DNA of 64,000 nucleotides from Streptomyces barringtoniae. GTDB lineage: Bacteria > Actinomycetota > Actinomycetes > Streptomycetales > Streptomycetaceae. Where the stretch lies: positions 62,001 to 126,000 of the forward strand of contig NZ_JAJHNP010000012.1 in the NCBI RefSeq assembly GCF_020819595.1, in the 5' to 3' direction. Position numbers and translations under genes: made by a program. Shown here one piece after another: positions 1 through 8,367 of the stretch (position 1 is the stretch's first letter; each line of letters begins with the position of its first letter). The notes under the pieces were generated by a model, which made no database searches, had not been told where the DNA came from, and worked only from the letters and a program-made list of their open reading frames with translations.

Positions 1-1294
1 TGAGCGTGTAGGTCGCGCTGTGGCTGCCGCCGGCAGCGGTCCCGGTGACGGTGATCGGGTAGGTGCCCGCGGCGACGGAGGAGCCGACCGTCGCCGTCAG
101 CGTCGAGGTGCCGCCGGACGTCACGGTCGCGGGGCTGAAGGAGACGGTGACGCCGGAGGGCGCACCGGAGGCGGAGAGGCTGACGGACTCGGCGCTGCCG
201 GAGGTGACGGCCGTGGCGACGGTCGCGGTCGCGGAACCACCCTGGGCGACCGACGCGGAGCCCGGCGACAGGGACAGGGAGAAGTCACTCGTCGTGCCGC
301 CGCCGCCGCCCGAGCTGCCCTCGTACGGCACGAACGCGTCCGTGAACGCGAGGCTGTTCTGGCTGATCTCGCTGCACGTGGGCAGCGAGTTGGCGCTTCC
401 GCTGCAGGGCTGGTCCCTGTTGACGGACCAGAAGGCGAGGCGTCCGACGCCGTTCTGCGCGGCGAAGCTCTCCACGGTCCGGGCGTCGGCCGGGGTGAAC
501 GTCGAACCGTCGTCGTTCTTGCCGATCATCGGGGTGATCCCGAGGTTGGCGTAGGTGTAACCGGAGTCGACGGACTGCATCTGCGTCAGCGTGGCCCTGG
601 CCGCGGCGACCGCGCCCTGGCCCATCTCGGTGCCGGTGCCCGCGTAGTAGTCCATGGCCATGATGTTGACCACGTCGATCCTGATGCCCGCGTTCTTGGC
701 GGCCTTGAGGACGTTGACGCCGTCGTTGGTCAGGCCGCTGGTCAGCACCGGCAGGGTCATGGAGAACTGCAGGCCGGGGTTGGACGCCTTGAGGTCCTTC
801 ATCGCCTGCATCTGGCGGGCCGCGGCCGCGGTGTCCGCGACGGCGGCGCCCTCGACGTCGAAGTCGAGCCGGGTGACGCCGTAGTCGTTGATGAGGGCCT
901 GGTATCCGGCGTCGACGCTGCTCTGGGTGGAGCATGTCCAGGCCAGCGGCTCGCCGCTCGCCCCGCCGGAGGAGATGATGACGGACGCGCCCTCGGACTT
1001 CGCCCTGGCTATTTCGGGGTCGGTGTAGGAGTCGTTGCCGACGGGGAGGGTGTCGCCCCAGATCTGGTTGCAGCCCTCGCCGAGGACGAACGCCGCGGTG
1101 TAGGCCTTGAGTTGGTGTCCGGTGATGGCGGTGTCGAGGAGTCCTTCCTGACTGTTGGACATGTCGACGTAGGGAGCCACGGAGTAGACGCTGCTCGCCG
1201 CCGCGGCGCTGCCGGCCGGTGCCAGAGCCACGGCGGCGCCGGTGGCCGCGAGCGCGAGCGCGCAGGCGGAAGCCGCAAATCTTGCCAGGTGCAT
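1..1294 (-). CDS. Secreted family 18 chitinase, partial (C-terminus beyond the window)
   Basis: About 431 residues are visible. The ATG at 1294 follows an AGAAGGGG ribosome site. A signal peptide covers roughly residues 1-32, ending in an Ala-rich stretch. The GH18 catalytic domain covers about 35-330 and carries the strand motif LDFDVEG, whose Glu is the expected catalytic acid, and MAMDYY, typical of the family. A Gly-rich linker (GSSGGGGGTT) leads to an Ig-like beta-sandwich that runs off the window edge. The enzyme should hydrolyse beta-1,4-GlcNAc linkages outside the cell. Two dre-like repeats lie in the promoter, which suggests chitin-responsive control. The family is well supported; substrate preference cannot be read from the sequence. 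Confidence 0.9.
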   Translation of the reverse strand, partial: MHLARFAASACALALAATGAAVALAPAGSAAAASSVYSVAPYVDMSNSQEGLLDTAITGHQLKAYTAAFVLGEGCNQIWGDTLPVGNDSYTDPEIARAKSEGASVIISSGGASGEPLAWTCSTQSSVDAGYQALINDYGVTRLDFDVEGAAVADTAAAARQMQAMKDLKASNPGLQFSMTLPVLTSGLTNDGVNVLKAAKNAGIRIDVVNIMAMDYYAGTGTEMGQGAVAAARATLTQMQSVDSGYTYANLGITPMIGKNDDGSTFTPADARTVESFAAQNGVGRLAFWSVNRDQPCSGSANSLPTCSEISQNSLAFTDAFVPYEGSSGGGGGTTSDFSLSLSPGSASVAQGGSATATVATAVTSGSAESVSLSASGAPSGVTVSFSPATVTSGGTSTLTATVGSSVAAGTYPITVTGTAAGGSHSATYTL

Positions 1295-1357
1295 GACAGT
1301 GCCCCTTCTGGGGATGCCTCGGGCGTGGAGTGGTGGGGTGGTGCCGTGCGAGCCGAG

Positions 1358-1409
1358 TTGGTACATACCAAAGCGCCGGCGGGTCACCTCGTCAAGAGGA
1401 CTAGACCAA
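1358..1409 (-). promoter_or_regulatory. Chitinase promoter with two dre-like repeats
   Basis: On the minus strand the 12-mer TTGGTCTAGTCC (1398-1409) lies just upstream of a -35-like TTGACG (1390-1395). A second near-palindrome, TTGGTATGTACCAA (1358-1371), covers the expected -10 position. Paired 12-bp repeats overlapping the -35 and -10 are a known arrangement in Streptomyces chitinase promoters, and they match the TGGTCTAGACCA-type site bound by the GlcNAc-responsive repressor DasR. The match is by eye; DasR binding is inferred. Confidence 0.7.
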
Positions 1410-1582
1410 CACGGTGCCTCCGGATTTCAGAACCCTCTGACGGCGCGTGGAGTCCGGCGGGCCGAGGAGGCGGGCTGCCACGGCGGGCGCTGGTTGGTCG
1501 CGCGCGGGCCGTATTAGGCTGGGTGACCGTGTAACCGGCACGTCGAGTGACCGCGCCGGGCTCGAGCTTCAGGGAGTGACCG

Positions 1583-2104
1583 ATGACCGTGGGAACCGAG
1601 CGGGCCGTCCTGGCAGGCGGTTGTTTCTGGGGCATGCAGGATCTGATCCGCAAGCAGCCGGGCGTGGTGTCCACGCGCGTCGGCTACAGCGGCGGCGACA
1701 CGCCGAACGCCACGTACCGCGATCACGGCGACCACGCCGAGGCCATCGAGATCGTCTTCGATCCCACGGTGACGAGCTACCGCGACGTCCTGGAGTTCTT
1801 CTTCCAGATCCACGACCCGACCACGCGGGACCGTCAGGGCAACGACATCGGGCGCAGCTACCGGTCCGCCATCTTCTACGGCGACGAGGAACAGCACCGC
1901 GTCGCCGTCGACACGATCGCGGACGTCGAGGCGAGCGGGCTGTGGCCGGGGAAGGTGGTCACGGAGCTGGCGCCCGTGGGTGACTTCTGGGAGGCGGAGC
2001 CGGAGCACCAGGACTACCTGGAGCGCTACCCCAACGGCTACACGTGCCACTTCCCGCGACCGAACTGGAAGCTGCCGAAGCGGCAGTCGTCCATGACGGA
2101 CTGA
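1583..2104 (+). CDS. msrA: Peptide methionine-(S)-S-oxide reductase
   Basis: The 173-residue product reduces methionine-S-sulfoxide in proteins and free Met using thioredoxin. The family signature GGCFWGMQ near residues 12-19 contains the catalytic Cys, and GYSGG and RSAIFY further along are also typical. The ATG follows an AGGGAG site. The length is normal for a cytosolic MsrA. The gene stands alone, convergent with the NAD kinase gene downstream. Confidence 0.95.
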   Translation: MTVGTERAVLAGGCFWGMQDLIRKQPGVVSTRVGYSGGDTPNATYRDHGDHAEAIEIVFDPTVTSYRDVLEFFFQIHDPTTRDRQGNDIGRSYRSAIFYGDEEQHRVAVDTIADVEASGLWPGKVVTELAPVGDFWEAEPEHQDYLERYPNGYTCHFPRPNWKLPKRQSSMTD

Positions 2105-2418
2105 GCCGGGGCGGGAGCGGAAACTCTGGAGGTCGTCGAGCGAGCATCCGGCAGGGTCCATTCGGCCTGGGGCAATTCGGCCTGGGTCAACTCCGCAGGC
2201 CTGGAAGGCCGTAGCGGCAATACGCCCTGCACCGGGCCGCGTGGCACGGCGCCGCGCCGACACGGTCGTACGGCGGCTGACGGACGCCGATGGCCGGCCG
2301 CCGACGGCACCCGTGTGCCGTCGACGTCCCACGCGCCGCCCGCCCGCAGGCGGGACACGGCCGCCGACCGGCGTGCCCCGGGGCCCGTGCATCGCCGTGT
2401 CCGGTCCGTCTCCGGATC
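2105..2418. other. Convergent intergenic region
   Basis: About 314 bases lie between the 3' ends of msrA and the NAD kinase gene. There is a 12-base direct repeat ATTCGGCCTGGG at 2160-2171 and 2175-2186, and a short inverted repeat GGCCT/AGGCC near 2199-2211 that could be part of a terminator. No gene is supported here. Confidence 0.4.
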
Positions 2419-3492
2419 TCAGGCCGGCCGATGCCCGTCCGCGGGGGCCGGAGGCAGCGCCAGGTGGGCCAGGTCGTCCGGCCGGGGTGTGGTCACCGGC
2501 CACAGGGGAGCGGCTTCGCCGTCGGCGAGGGCGGCAGGCGCGTCGGTGAGCTTCATCCGCTCGCGCAGCCGGCCGTAGAAGTCCGTCGGGCCCAGCCGGA
2601 CCGCCTTCAGCCGGCGCGGTGCGGCGTACACGCCGATCCAGTCCCCGGGGCCCAGCACCCCGCGCAGCTGACCGTCGATGCTGACGGCGGCCTGGCCCGA
2701 CCGTTCGAGGATCTTGAACGCGATGGGCTCGTCGGGGGCGGCCACGACCGAGCGGTTGAACACCATGTGCGGCGCGACCGGCGTGAAGACCAGGCCCTCC
2801 GCACGCGGCGAGACCACCGGGCCGCCCGCGGCGAAGCTGTACGCGGTGGAGCCCGTGGGCGTGGCCACCAGCAGCGCGTCGGCGGAGTAGCTGGCCAGCA
2901 GCCGGCCGGCCAGATAGACCCCGACCGACACCTGCCGGTCCCTGGCCAGCTTCTCCACGACGACGTCGTTGAGCGCAGTGACGTTGAGCGCGACGCCCCA
3001 TTCGTTACCGGCCTCGCACTCCGTGCGTACCCGGGGCGGCGGCAGCATGGGACCGCGGCCGTACCGCACCAGCGCCTCCATCTGCGCGGGCACCTCCAGC
3101 CGGCACGAGGCCCGCATGGTGAGGAGCATCCGGCTCTCCACGGTGATCCGCTCGGACCGGACCGCGTCCAGCGCCGCGCGCACCGCCGAGGACGGGACCT
3201 CGGTGAGGAAGCCGACGCGGCCGAGGTCGACACCGAGGACCAGGGCGTCGTTCTCGGCCGCCAGCCGCGCGCCGCGCAGAAAGGTGCCGTCCCCGCCGAG
3301 GGTGACGATGAGGTCGGGATCGCCCGCCGCGTCGACCTCCTCCCGGGCACTGTGGCGTGCCCCTTCCTGCCACACGTCGATGTCCGCGCATCCCACGGCG
3401 TGCTCCGCGCACCACTCGCGCACCACGCGCGCGCCGGCCATGGCCTCGGCACGGCCGCCGTGCACCACCAGGCCGACACGGTTCACCGTCAT
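2419..3492 (-). CDS. NAD kinase family protein
   Basis: The 357-residue product belongs to the NAD kinase fold, which makes NADP from NAD and ATP. It carries the GGDGT motif at about residues 68-72, the NDVV segment, and the ATPTGSTAYSFAAGGP region that holds the substrate-binding residues. The ATG at 3492 is chosen over an in-frame GTG at 3498 because GGGAGG sits 5 nt upstream of it. Streptomyces usually encode more than one NAD kinase; the C-terminal tail after about residue 310 is Ala/Pro-rich and less conserved. Whether this copy is the housekeeping one cannot be told from the window. Confidence 0.85.
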   Translation of the reverse strand: MTVNRVGLVVHGGRAEAMAGARVVREWCAEHAVGCADIDVWQEGARHSAREEVDAAGDPDLIVTLGGDGTFLRGARLAAENDALVLGVDLGRVGFLTEVPSSAVRAALDAVRSERITVESRMLLTMRASCRLEVPAQMEALVRYGRGPMLPPPRVRTECEAGNEWGVALNVTALNDVVVEKLARDRQVSVGVYLAGRLLASYSADALLVATPTGSTAYSFAAGGPVVSPRAEGLVFTPVAPHMVFNRSVVAAPDEPIAFKILERSGQAAVSIDGQLRGVLGPGDWIGVYAAPRRLKAVRLGPTDFYGRLRERMKLTDAPAALADGEAAPLWPVTTPRPDDLAHLALPPAPADGHRPA

Positions 3493-3797
3493 ACCCACCT
3501 CCCAGCCGGCTGCTCCCGCCCGCCATCCTCACCGCGCACCGCTCCGCGGCCGCACACGCCACGCCGCCGACGCGGCCGCATGGGCAGGCGTGCGTGTGAA
3601 CGCGAGCCTCCCCGGTGTGGGGCGCTCCAGGTCGCGTCCCCGACGTCGTGGATCTTCCGCAGCCTGCCCGGCCCGCCGCCGTGGGCCGGTGTCGCGGTCG
3701 GCGCCCCGTTCCAGCGGCGGTGCTCGGCGCAGCCCACCGGACGTTCCCCGTCAGCCTTCGCCGGCACACCGGGGCGAGCGGCGCCCGTGTCCGGCCG
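3493..3797. other. Intergenic region upstream of the NAD kinase gene
   Basis: About 305 bases separate the stop of the AraC gene from the start of the NAD kinase gene, both on the minus strand. Open frames here are ordinary high-GC shadows with no ribosome site. It presumably contains the NAD kinase promoter, but I cannot place one convincingly. Confidence 0.3.
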
Positions 3798-4574
3798 TCA
3801 CAGGAACGGTCCGCGGGACTCCCTCGGCCGGAAGCCCGGGGTGTGGCCGAAGGTGCGCCGGAAGACGTCGATGAACGCGCTCGCCGAGGACCAGCCGCAC
3901 CGGTGCGCCACCGTCGTCACCGGCGTCCGCTCCGCCAGCAGGATCAGAGCGTGGTGCAGCCGCAACTGGGTGCGCCACTGCGGGAAGCTCATGCCGAGGT
4001 CGCCGCGGAACAGGCGGGAGAGTGTACGGTCGCTCGCCCCGACCTCCCGGCCCAGCTCGGCCAGGGTGCGGCCGTCGGCCGGATCGGCGCGCAGGATGTC
4101 GCACAGGGCACGCAGCAGGGGCGAGGAGGGGATGGGCAGGTGCAGGGGCTGCTGCGGCGAGGCCCTCAGCTGGTCCAGCAACACCGCGCGCAGCCGCGCC
4201 CGTTGGGGGCTCCCGTCGTCCGGATCCCGGGTGTGGGCGATGATCAGCTCGCGCAGCAACGGGGACACCGCGAGCACCGTGGGGGTGTCCAGGGTCAGCG
4301 GGTTCTCCGACGCCGGCAGCCCCACCAGGTGCAACTCCAGCTCGCCGTGCGCGTCGTGGGCGTGGACCGTGCCGGCCGGCACCCAGATGGCGCGGGTGGC
4401 GGGCGCGACCCAGGAGCCCGCGTCGGTGGTCACGGCCACCACGCCCCGGCCCGCGTAGACGATCTGGTGGTCGTCGTGCCGGTGGGCCTCGATCGCCGTG
4501 CGCGGCGCCAGCAACCGAGTGCGCGTCGGCGCGGCCGGCAGGTGGCGGATTTCCGTCATCGCCTGGCAGTTCAT
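3798..4574 (-). CDS. AraC family transcriptional regulator
   Basis: The product is 258 residues from the ATG at 4574; an ATG five codons later at 4559 is equally possible. An N-terminal cupin-like sensing region (HRHDDHQIVYAGRG, with WVPAGTVHAHD) precedes a C-terminal AraC/XylS double helix-turn-helix (GASDRTLSRLFRGDLG and CGWSSASAFIDVFRRTFG). It is divergent from the MFS transporter gene, only about 30 nt away, so it probably controls that gene. As the transporter gene is broken, the regulator may have lost its main target. Confidence 0.85.
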   Translation of the reverse strand: MNCQAMTEIRHLPAAPTRTRLLAPRTAIEAHRHDDHQIVYAGRGVVAVTTDAGSWVAPATRAIWVPAGTVHAHDAHGELELHLVGLPASENPLTLDTPTVLAVSPLLRELIIAHTRDPDDGSPQRARLRAVLLDQLRASPQQPLHLPIPSSPLLRALCDILRADPADGRTLAELGREVGASDRTLSRLFRGDLGMSFPQWRTQLRLHHALILLAERTPVTTVAHRCGWSSASAFIDVFRRTFGHTPGFRPRESRGPFL

Positions 4575-4605
4575 CGGAAGTGCGACAGCCCGGCCGGGCC
4601 GGAGC

Positions 4606-5740
4606 ATGACGGGGCGCGGAGGAACACATCGATCACCCTGCTGTCCGTCGGGCATGCCTGCGTCGACGTCTACCAGGGCGCGGTCCCGTCCCTGATCCCC
4701 TGTCTGGTCCACCGGCGCGGCTACTCCTACGCCGCCGCCTCGGGCGTCGTACTGGCCGCCTCTTTGCTGTCGTCCGTCGCGCAACCCGCGTTCGGTGCCC
4801 TCACCGACCGCCGGGCGGTCCCCTGGCTGCTCCCGGTCGGTACGCTCCTGGCGGGCGTCGGCATCGCGCTGAGCGGGCTCGGCGGGACGTACGCCCTCAC
4901 CCTGGTGTGCGTGGCGCTGTCCGGGAGCGGCGTGGCCGCCTACCACCCCGAGTCCGCGCGGGTCGCCCGGCGGGCGGCCGCGGGCGCGCACAGCGCCATG
5001 GGCTGGTTCTCGCTCGGCGGCAACGTGGGTTTCGCGCTGGCCCCGCTCCTGGTCGCCGCCGTCGTGGGCACGGGCGGGCTGCGCAGGACACCGCTGCTGG
5101 TGCTGCCGGCCCTGGCCGGGACCGTGCTGTGCCTGGTGGTCCTGCGCGCGGCCGGGCGACGGCCGCCGGTGCGGGCCGGTACGGCACCGGCGTGCGGGGC
5201 CGACGACACGGCGTCGTTCGTGAAGCTGTCGATGGTCGTGGTGTGCCGCTCGGTCGTGTTCGTCGGGCTGAGTTCCTTCCTCTCGGTGTACGCCGCCCAA
5301 CGCCTGGGAGGGGGTGCGGCCGGCACCGCCGCGCTGTGCGTGCTCTATCTCGGCGGCGCCGTCGGCTCCGTGCTGGGCGGCGCGCCGGCCGAGCGGTGGG
5401 ACCGGGTCACGGTGTGCCGCTGGTCCTATCTGGTCTCCGTCGGGGCGGTCGCGGGCGTGGTGTTCGTCCCCGGTCCCGCTCTGACGCGTGCGTGGCGCTG
5501 ACCTCCGCCGGTCCGTACGTGCCGTTCTCCCCCCAGGTCACCCTCGGCCAGGACCATCTGCCCTCCCGTGTCGGCACGGCCGCCGGAATAACCCTGGGTC
5601 TGGCCGTCGGCGTCGGCGGACTGGCGAGCCCGCTCATCGGCCGGCTCGCCGACGCCACGACCCTGCGGACCGCCCTCACCCCGCTCGTCCTCATGCCCGC
5701 GCTGAGCTGGCTGCTGCTGCGCACCCTGCCCGAGCCCGCA
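4606..5740 (+). pseudogene. Frameshifted MFS transporter of the fosmidomycin-resistance type
   Basis: The body from LLSVGHACVDVYQGAVPSL onward is typical of Fsr-like multidrug exporters of about 400 residues, and is read in one frame to a stop at 5501. The rest (VALTSAGPYVPF to LLLRTLPEPA) continues in another frame from about 5495. The join needs one extra base near CTGACG (5490-5496). The natural ATG at 4606 is also out of frame; one extra G in the GGGG at 4612 would give MTGARRNTS. The C-terminal frame then has no stop until 6256. Three defects suggest decay, although sequencing indels are possible. Confidence 0.75.
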
Positions 5741-5865
5741 ACTCCGCCGCCCCCGGCCGCAATTCCGGCGGAAGGAGCCGAGAAGAAGCCGGAACGAGCC
5801 GAGAAGAGCGACGGAATGCGACCCCACCCGACAACCCCGCCCCGCCGCCGCACGCCGTCGTCCGG

Positions 5866-6060
5866 TCACTCGTTCTGGAAGACCGCCTTGCTCACCTCGG
5901 CCGGGTTCTGGAACTGCTTCTTCCCGAGGTGGTCGATACGGTCGGTGATCTCCTTGGACGCATGGTTGTCCTTGGCGACCCTCTTGAGCTGCTCCGTGTC
6001 GGCCGGGTATTCGGCGCCGGACAGGGCTTTCTGCAGATCTGGGGGACGGATGCCCGCCAT
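5866..6060 (-). CDS. DUF2795 small protein
   Basis: This 64-residue soluble protein has the DUF2795 pattern: a short helix, LSGAEYPADTEQL, then KEITDRIDHLGKKQFQNPAEVSKAV. It is the same fold as the protein encoded at 6403-6726. The ATG follows a strong GGAGGAACC site. The family's function is unknown. The gene lies antisense to the readthrough tail of the broken MFS gene and is divergent from the two small genes at 6253 and 6403. Confidence 0.8.
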   Translation of the reverse strand: MAGIRPPDLQKALSGAEYPADTEQLKRVAKDNHASKEITDRIDHLGKKQFQNPAEVSKAVFQNE

Positions 6061-6252
6061 GGTTCCTCCAGGCGGTGAGGCGGTACTGGGTCCGTACGCC
6101 GGCGCCGCATACTGCGCCGGGACCGGTCAGGTACCCGTCCTCCGGCAGCGGATTCATGGTTCCTCCCCGGTCATGGCAGGCCGAAGGGACGGGTACTCGG
6201 GGTCTTCGACAGCCGGCACGGACGCGTGTGACGGACGCATGTGGGAGGCCCG

Positions 6253-6393
6253 ATGAGCGAGAGCACCCCGTCGCAGGCCGAGGGCGAGCGGGAGCCGGGC
6301 ATCGCGGAGGCCGAGCAGCCCCCGCGTACGACTCCGTCCCAGGCGGAGGGCGAGGACACCGCGGACGAGAACGCCGAGGAAGGCGACGAGTGA
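6253..6393 (+). CDS. Short acidic protein, 46 residues
   Basis: The ATG at 6253 is preceded by GTGGGAGGCCCG, a good ribosome site, and the frame ends with TGA at 6391-6393, nine nt before the next ATG. The product is extremely acidic and holds the motif TPSQAEGE twice (residues 5-12 and 28-35), which suggests an internal duplication. It has no Cys and no membrane segment and is probably disordered. Tight linkage to the DUF2795 gene suggests co-transcription. I recognise no family and infer no function. Confidence 0.6.
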   Translation: MSESTPSQAEGEREPGIAEAEQPPRTTPSQAEGEDTADENAEEGDE

Positions 6394-6402
6394 GGAGGCG
6401 CC

Positions 6403-6726
6403 ATGAGCACGGCACACACCAGCGTCTCCGAGGTGCTGGCCGCGCTGAAGGACGTGTCGTACCCGGCCGACAAGGAGCGCCTGGTCACGGCCGCGCAGCA
6501 GGCGGGCGCGTCGGACGGGGTGGTCAAGGCGCTGCGCGGCATACCCGCCGAGCAGTACACGGGCCGTGACGACGTGGCGAGGTCGGTACGGGTGGACCCG
6601 GACTCGGACCTCGACCGCACCGCGGCACAGCGCGCGGAACAGACACGGAAGGGCGGCAAGCCCGGCCTCTCCCAGCACCTGCGCGAGGAGCCGAGGACGC
6701 CGATCCAGGAGGAGTTCGACCGCTGA
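6403..6726 (+). CDS. DUF2795 domain protein
   Basis: The 107-residue product has a DUF2795 domain at residues 5-65 (SEVLAALKDVSYPADKERL, then VKALRGIPAEQYTGRDDVARSV) and a charged tail of about 40 residues ending in EEFDR. A GAGGAGGCGCC site precedes the ATG. It resembles the product of 5866-6060 on the other strand, so the locus holds two paralogues flanking an acidic small gene. The biochemical role is unknown. Confidence 0.8.
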   Translation: MSTAHTSVSEVLAALKDVSYPADKERLVTAAQQAGASDGVVKALRGIPAEQYTGRDDVARSVRVDPDSDLDRTAAQRAEQTRKGGKPGLSQHLREEPRTPIQEEFDR

Positions 6727-6780
6727 ACGCGCGAGTACCGTCCGGGCCGGCAGGCGTCATCCTTCGGTCACTCCCGATTC

Positions 6781-6828
6781 TTGACGACCCGGGGCGCCGG
6801 TCCTAGCGTGCCTGAGCAGACACGTCTG
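6781..6828 (+). promoter_or_regulatory. Sigma-70-type promoter and palindromic operator for the NCS1 operon
   Basis: TTGACG (6781-6786) and TAGCGT (6804-6809) are separated by exactly 17 bases, matching the HrdB consensus well. The predicted start site near 6816 abuts the inverted repeat CAGACACGTCTG (6817-6828). The GntR/HutC regulator encoded as the third gene of the operon is the obvious candidate to bind it. Confidence 0.65.
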
Positions 6829-6852
6829 GACAGGTAGGCAGGTGGCTCGGCG

Positions 6853-8367
6853 ATGACGCAACCGCAGGACCCGCTCGGCATCGCCGGCGCAAGACCCGCC
6901 GGCCGCCCGGTCCAGGTGGAGACGCACGGACTCGACGTCATCGGGGACGCCGAGCGCAAGGGCACCCCGCGCACGCTCTTCTGGCCCTGGTTCGGCGCCA
7001 ACGTCTCCGTCCTCGGCCTGAGCTACGGCGCCTTCGCGTTCGGCTTCGGGATCTCCTTCTGGCAGGCCGTGGCCGCCGGCGTCCTCGGCATCGTCGGCTC
7101 CTTCCTGCTGTGCGGGTTCATCGCGGTCGCCGGGAAGCGCGGCTCGGCGCCCACGATGGTGCTCAGCCGGGCGGCGTACGGAGTGCGCGGCAACCGGCTG
7201 CCGTCGGTGATCTCCTGGATGCTCACCGTCGGCTGGGAGACCGTCCTCACCGCGCTCGCCACGATGGCCACCGCGACCGTCTTCGGCCGCCTCGGCTGGG
7301 GCGGCGGCACCGGGACCAAGGTCGCCGCCCTCGTGGTCGTGGCCGCGCTGACCGTCGTCGGCGGCGTCATGGGCTTCGACCTGATCATGCGGCTGCAGAC
7401 GGCGATCACCGTGATCACCGGGGTACTCACCGTCGTCTACGTCGGTCTCGTCGCCGACCACATCCACTGGAGCACGGTCAGCGCCGTCCCGTCGGGCACC
7501 GCGCAGGAGTTCATCGGTGCGCTGGTGTTCATGATGACCGGCTTCGGCCTGGGCTGGGTGAACGCCGCCGCCGACTACTCCCGCTATCTGCCCCGGAGTT
7601 CGTCCAGCCGCTCAGTCATCGGCTGGACCACCTTCGGCGCCTCGGTGGCCCCGCTACTCCTGCTGGTCTTCGGCCTGCTGCTGGCCGGTTCCTCGCCGGC
7701 GTTGAGCAAGGCCGTCGCGGCCGACCCGATCGGCGCGCTCACCACGATCCTGCCGACCTGGTTCCTGGTGCCGTTCGCCGTGGTCGCCGTCCTCGGGCTG
7801 GTCGGCGGCGCCGTCCTCGACATCTACTCCTCGGGCCTCGCCCTGCTCTCCGCCGGCCTGCCGGTGCCCCGCTATCTGGCCGCCTTCCTGGACGGCCTGC
7901 TGATGATCGCCGGCTCGGTGTACATCGTGTTCTTCGCCGGCGACTTCCTCGGCCAGTTCATGGGCTTCCTCACCACGCTCGGCGTCCCCATCGCCGCCTG
8001 GTGCGGCATCGTCCTCGCCGACCTCGCCCTGCGCCGCCGCGACTACGACGACGGCGACCTCTACCGCCCGCACGGCCGCTACGGCGACGTCCCCCTGCCG
8101 CCCCTGCTCCTCACCCTCGCCGCCACGGCCGTCGGCTGGGGCCTGGTCACCAACACCGCGGCGAGCTGGCTGACCTGGCAGGGCTATCTCCTCGGTCCGA
8201 TCGGCCTCGGCGGCAAGACCGGAGCCTGGGCGTACGCCAACCTCGGCGTCCTGGTGGCGCTCGCGCTCGCCTTCCTCGGCCACCTGCTGACGGGCCGGGG
8301 CCGGATCCGCGCGCAGGAGGCGCAGGCGCCGAGCCCGGCGACCGACGAGGGGGTGCTCCGCTCATGA
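6853..8367 (+). CDS. NCS1 family nucleobase or related permease
   Basis: The 504-residue integral membrane protein has about 12 transmembrane helices. It shows the NCS1 pattern: a soluble N-terminus, WFGANVSVLGLSYGAFAFG at the first helix, GVRGNRLPSVISW, and AADYSRYLP in the middle. NCS1 carriers import cytosine, uracil, allantoin, hydantoins or thiamine with H+ or Na+. It overlaps the next gene by ATGA and starts an operon with an amide-hydrolase-type enzyme and a GntR regulator. This suggests uptake of a small N-heterocycle or amide, but the substrate cannot be assigned. Confidence 0.85.
   Translation: MTQPQDPLGIAGARPAGRPVQVETHGLDVIGDAERKGTPRTLFWPWFGANVSVLGLSYGAFAFGFGISFWQAVAAGVLGIVGSFLLCGFIAVAGKRGSAPTMVLSRAAYGVRGNRLPSVISWMLTVGWETVLTALATMATATVFGRLGWGGGTGTKVAALVVVAALTVVGGVMGFDLIMRLQTAITVITGVLTVVYVGLVADHIHWSTVSAVPSGTAQEFIGALVFMMTGFGLGWVNAAADYSRYLPRSSSSRSVIGWTTFGASVAPLLLLVFGLLLAGSSPALSKAVAADPIGALTTILPTWFLVPFAVVAVLGLVGGAVLDIYSSGLALLSAGLPVPRYLAAFLDGLLMIAGSVYIVFFAGDFLGQFMGFLTTLGVPIAAWCGIVLADLALRRRDYDDGDLYRPHGRYGDVPLPPLLLTLAATAVGWGLVTNTAASWLTWQGYLLGPIGLGGKTGAWAYANLGVLVALALAFLGHLLTGRGRIRAQEAQAPSPATDEGVLRS

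Noticed and set aside
20..1534. Long plus-strand open frame over the chitinase
   Set aside because: Antisense shadow of the chitinase gene caused by third-position GC; composition is Arg/Gly/Asp-rich with no motifs.
6061..6157. Minus-strand ATG at 6157 with a good GAGGAACC site, opening a frame that begins MNPLPEDGYL
   Set aside because: The frame runs on through the DUF2795 gene and beyond without a stop near its conserved part. The ribosome site resembles that of the DUF2795 gene and is probably a duplication; no protein is supported.
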